This document shows positions 61,971 to 64,000 of a stretch of DNA of 64,000 bases, piece after piece. The translations under genes and the position numbers were made by a program. The notes beneath the pieces are model-generated. The model made no database searches. It saw only the letters and a program-made list of their open reading frames with translations, and had not been told where the DNA came from. How positions within the stretch are numbered: the first letter of the stretch is position 1; each line of letters opens with the position of its first letter. The DNA is from Brevibacterium permense (lineage in GTDB: Bacteria; Actinomycetota; Actinomycetes; Actinomycetales; Brevibacteriaceae), in NCBI RefSeq assembly GCF_013280495.1, contig NZ_JABSSX010000012.1:1-64000 (forward strand). The letters run 5' to 3'.

Positions 61971-63499
61971 AACTCGACTCCCTGCGCCAGCGGCAGCTCA
62001 CCGGAGTAGTTGATCGTATTCGTGGCCGGACGCATATAGGCCTTCCACGAATCCGAACCCGACTCGCGTCCGCCGCCGGTCTCCTTCTCACCACCGAAGG
62101 CACCGCCGATCTCCGCACCGGAGGTGCCGATGTTGACGTTGGCGATTCCGCAGTCGGATCGGGACAGGAACTTCTCGGATTCGGCGAGTTCGGCAGTGAA
62201 GATCGCCGAAGACAGCCCCTGCGGCACCCCGTTGTGGATCTCGAGCGCCTCATCGAGATCCGAATACGTGACGACGTAGAGGATCGGGGCGAAGGTCTCC
62301 TCCTTGACCACTGCGGTCTGACTGGGCATCCGTACGACGGCTGGTTCGACATAGTGAGCATCCGGACGTTCATCGGCGAGTACCCGGCCACCGCCGCAGA
62401 GGATCTCGCCGCCCTCTGCCTCTGCCTGTTTGAGGGCCGCCTGCATCGCATCGAACGAACCCGAATTGATGAGCGGTCCCACAAGCACCCCGTCATCGGT
62501 CGGCGAGCCGATGCTCAGCGTCTTGTACGCGGCGACGACCTTCTCGACGAAGTCGTCGGCGATGGACTCGTGGACGATGAGCCTCCGCAGCGTCGTGCAC
62601 CTCTGACCGGCGGTCCCGGCGGCTGCGAAGACCACTCCGCGCAAGGCCAGGTCGATATCGGCACTCGGGGCGACGATGGCGGCGTTGTTGCCGCCGAGCT
62701 CAAGCAGGATCTTGCCGAAGCGCTCGGCCACGACGGGCCCGACCTCGCGACCCATCCGCACCGATCCCGTCGCCGAGACCAAGGCCACGCGTTCATCCCG
62801 GACCATCACATCACCGATGTCCCGGCCGCCGATGATCACCGGCGCGAGGTTCTCCGGTGCCCCCACCTCGGCGGCGGCCCGGGCCAGCAGAGACTGTGCC
62901 CCGAGGGCCGCGAGCACGGCGTTCTCCGAGGGCTTCCACACGACCGCGTCACCGGCGACCAGGGCCAAGGCGGTGTTCCAGGAATACACGGCCACGGGGA
63001 AGTTGAATGCGGAGATGACACCGACGACACCGAGGGGATGCCACGTCTCCATGAGCCGGTGACCCGGCCGTTCGCTGGGCATGGTCTTGCCCCACAGCTG
63101 CCGGGACTGACCGAGTGCGAACTCGCAGATGTCGATCATCTCCTGGACTTCACCAGCCGCCTCGGAGGGGGTCTTGCCGGCTTCGACGGTGATGATCTTG
63201 GCCAGATCCTCCTTGTGCTCGCCGAGCAGCTGTCCCCACCGCTGCACCAGCTGACCGCGGACCGGAGCGGGCACATCCCGCCAGGTCTCGAACGCGGTCT
63301 GGGCTGCGGCGATCTTGTCCGCCGCCGTCTGCGCGGTGTCCGCGGCGATCGTGCCGAGGTCTTGTCCCGTGATGGGGGAGCGGGCCGTAAGGCTCGCCGA
63401 GGCGGCCGATCCCTCAAGCACGGATGCGTCCACTCCGCAGGTGGTCAGCCCGGAGGTGAGGAGGTCGGTGATGGTCTGATCGGTGGGCAGTGCTGTCAT
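61964..63499 (-). CDS. aldehyde dehydrogenase, ALDH7-like (piperideine-6-carboxylate dehydrogenase type)
   Basis: A 511-residue NAD-dependent aldehyde dehydrogenase. The catalytic Cys lies in GTAGQRCTTLRRL and the Glu in LLELGGNNAAIV; FNFPVAVYSWNTALALVAGDAVVWKPSE and the C-terminal GGAFGGEKETGGGRESGSD match the antiquitin/AmaB branch, which oxidises alpha-aminoadipate semialdehyde (piperideine-6-carboxylate) in lysine breakdown. The neighbouring FAD oxidase, about 100 bases downstream on the same strand, would supply that substrate from pipecolate or a similar amine. Assignment to lysine catabolism is thus strengthened by context. Confidence 0.85.
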   Translation of the reverse strand: MTALPTDQTITDLLTSGLTTCGVDASVLEGSAASASLTARSPITGQDLGTIAADTAQTAADKIAAAQTAFETWRDVPAPVRGQLVQRWGQLLGEHKEDLAKIITVEAGKTPSEAAGEVQEMIDICEFALGQSRQLWGKTMPSERPGHRLMETWHPLGVVGVISAFNFPVAVYSWNTALALVAGDAVVWKPSENAVLAALGAQSLLARAAAEVGAPENLAPVIIGGRDIGDVMVRDERVALVSATGSVRMGREVGPVVAERFGKILLELGGNNAAIVAPSADIDLALRGVVFAAAGTAGQRCTTLRRLIVHESIADDFVEKVVAAYKTLSIGSPTDDGVLVGPLINSGSFDAMQAALKQAEAEGGEILCGGGRVLADERPDAHYVEPAVVRMPSQTAVVKEETFAPILYVVTYSDLDEALEIHNGVPQGLSSAIFTAELAESEKFLSRSDCGIANVNIGTSGAEIGGAFGGEKETGGGRESGSDSWKAYMRPATNTINYSGELPLAQGVEFL

Positions 63500-63601
63500 T
63501 GCTGTCCTTTCGTCATCTGCTGTGTCGATCGGCGGCTTGGCCGGTGGGCGGTGTTCTGTCGTTGTAGGGAGGCGGGGTGTGAGGGGCGGGTGTGCGAGGA
63601 C

Positions 63602-64000
63602 TCAGATCACATTGAGCTCCTTACGCAGTCCGGTGGTGGAGAAGCGTCGTTTGTCCATGGGGGCCACGTCGACGAAGGGAGTGCGGCCGGTCATGAGGTC
63701 GGCGACGACCTCTCCGACGGCCGGGCCCATGAGGAAGCCGTGGCCGGAGAACCCGCAGGCGTAGAAGAATCCCGGCCTCTCCTCGGCCTCGCCGATGAGG
63801 GCATTGTGGTCGGGCGTCATCGCATACAGTCCCGCCCACCCGTGTTTCGCTTCGACATCGCCGAGCTCCGGGGTGCGGGCTTCGATGTGCTCGGCCAGGG
63901 TGGCCAGCCAGTTCGGGTCGCGTTTGTCGTTGAAGGACCAGTCATCGACCTCATCGGGGCAGCCGAACAGCAGCCCGGCTCCTTCCGGGTGGACGTAGTA
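63602..64000 (-). CDS. FAD-dependent amine oxidoreductase, C-terminal part (runs off the right edge)
   Basis: The last 132 residues of a DAO-type flavoprotein. The visible part includes YYVHPEGAGLLFGCPDE, HGWAGLYAMTPDHNALIGEA and YACGFSGHGFLMGPAVGEVVADLMTG, a C-terminal pattern of sarcosine-, pipecolate- or dimethylglycine-oxidase-like enzymes. The FAD-binding N-terminus and start lie outside the window. Placed upstream or in tandem with an ALDH7-type gene on the same strand, it may be L-pipecolate or a related amine oxidase. The exact substrate is not determinable. Confidence 0.8.
   Translation of the reverse strand, partial: YYVHPEGAGLLFGCPDEVDDWSFNDKRDPNWLATLAEHIEARTPELGDVEAKHGWAGLYAMTPDHNALIGEAEERPGFFYACGFSGHGFLMGPAVGEVVADLMTGRTPFVDVAPMDKRRFSTTGLRKELNVI

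Noticed and set aside
61165-62496. 443-codon minus-strand frame
   Set aside because: It spans the aldehyde dehydrogenase in another frame plus a non-coding gap, is Ser/Arg-rich and has no family match or ribosome site.

Overview
This 64 kb window is chromosomal DNA of a GC-rich actinobacterium. The support is strong G/C bias at third codon positions, Lsr2, ClpC, a gram-positive ClpC-lysS-ftsH-folate neighbourhood, an IdeR/DtxR-like iron box and a Streptomyces-type PHO box, and a sortase-anchored Tat substrate. Gene style and order make Brevibacterium (Micrococcales) my best guess, but the genus is an inference.

Layout. 1-2040: the end of an accessory element, with the N-terminus of an IS3-type transposase, two small genes of unknown function (one frameshifted), a 60-residue ORF, then a 3' fragment of a tRNA-Thr gene that still carries its terminator and reads as the distal att site of an island lying to the left. 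2175-4335: a MerR regulator divergent from a promoter with a MerR-type dyad, which leads through two tiny ORFs into a CPBP intramembrane protease. 5195-8582: fadA-fadB beta-oxidation pair. 8676-15270: a quinone-oxidoreductase-like enzyme, a TetR regulator, and a leucine/branched-chain acyl-CoA operon (carboxylase beta, biotinylated alpha, acyl-CoA dehydrogenase). Its usual downstream partners (MaoC-type hydratase and CitE-like lyase) appear at 19279-20621, separated by cardiolipin synthase, a HAD phosphatase and an ArsR/SRPBCC pair.

20634-33561 is mixed housekeeping and transport: peptide deformylase, MsrA, nitroreductase, MFS pump, a large HAE1-type RND protein with a glycine-rich insert, a second CPBP protease, a PhoX phosphatase with a PHO box, Tat signal and LPWTG anchor, and a VOC protein behind an iron-box-like site. 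33732-51816 is the conserved core: ppa, dacB, a zincin, tilS, (amidohydrolase and CynX-like MFS inserted), hpt, ftsH, folE, folP, folB-folK fusion, DUF3180, two PH-domain proteins, a DUF2520 protein, lysS, a small membrane protein and lsr2.

52111-64000: a macrolide-phosphotransferase-like gene, clpC, an ArgA-type acetyltransferase, mutY, radA (without the usual disA neighbour), map, and an aldehyde dehydrogenase/FAD amine oxidase pair that fits lysine/pipecolate breakdown and runs off the right edge.

I see no rRNA, CRISPR array or complete prophage. The most notable items are the tRNA-Thr att scar, the hairpin that masks the ribosome site of the oxidoreductase gene, the cell-wall-anchored PhoX, the PGRS-like insert in the RND protein, the over-represented decamer GCCGAGGCGG, and the overlap of lsr2 with an AT-rich upstream ORF.
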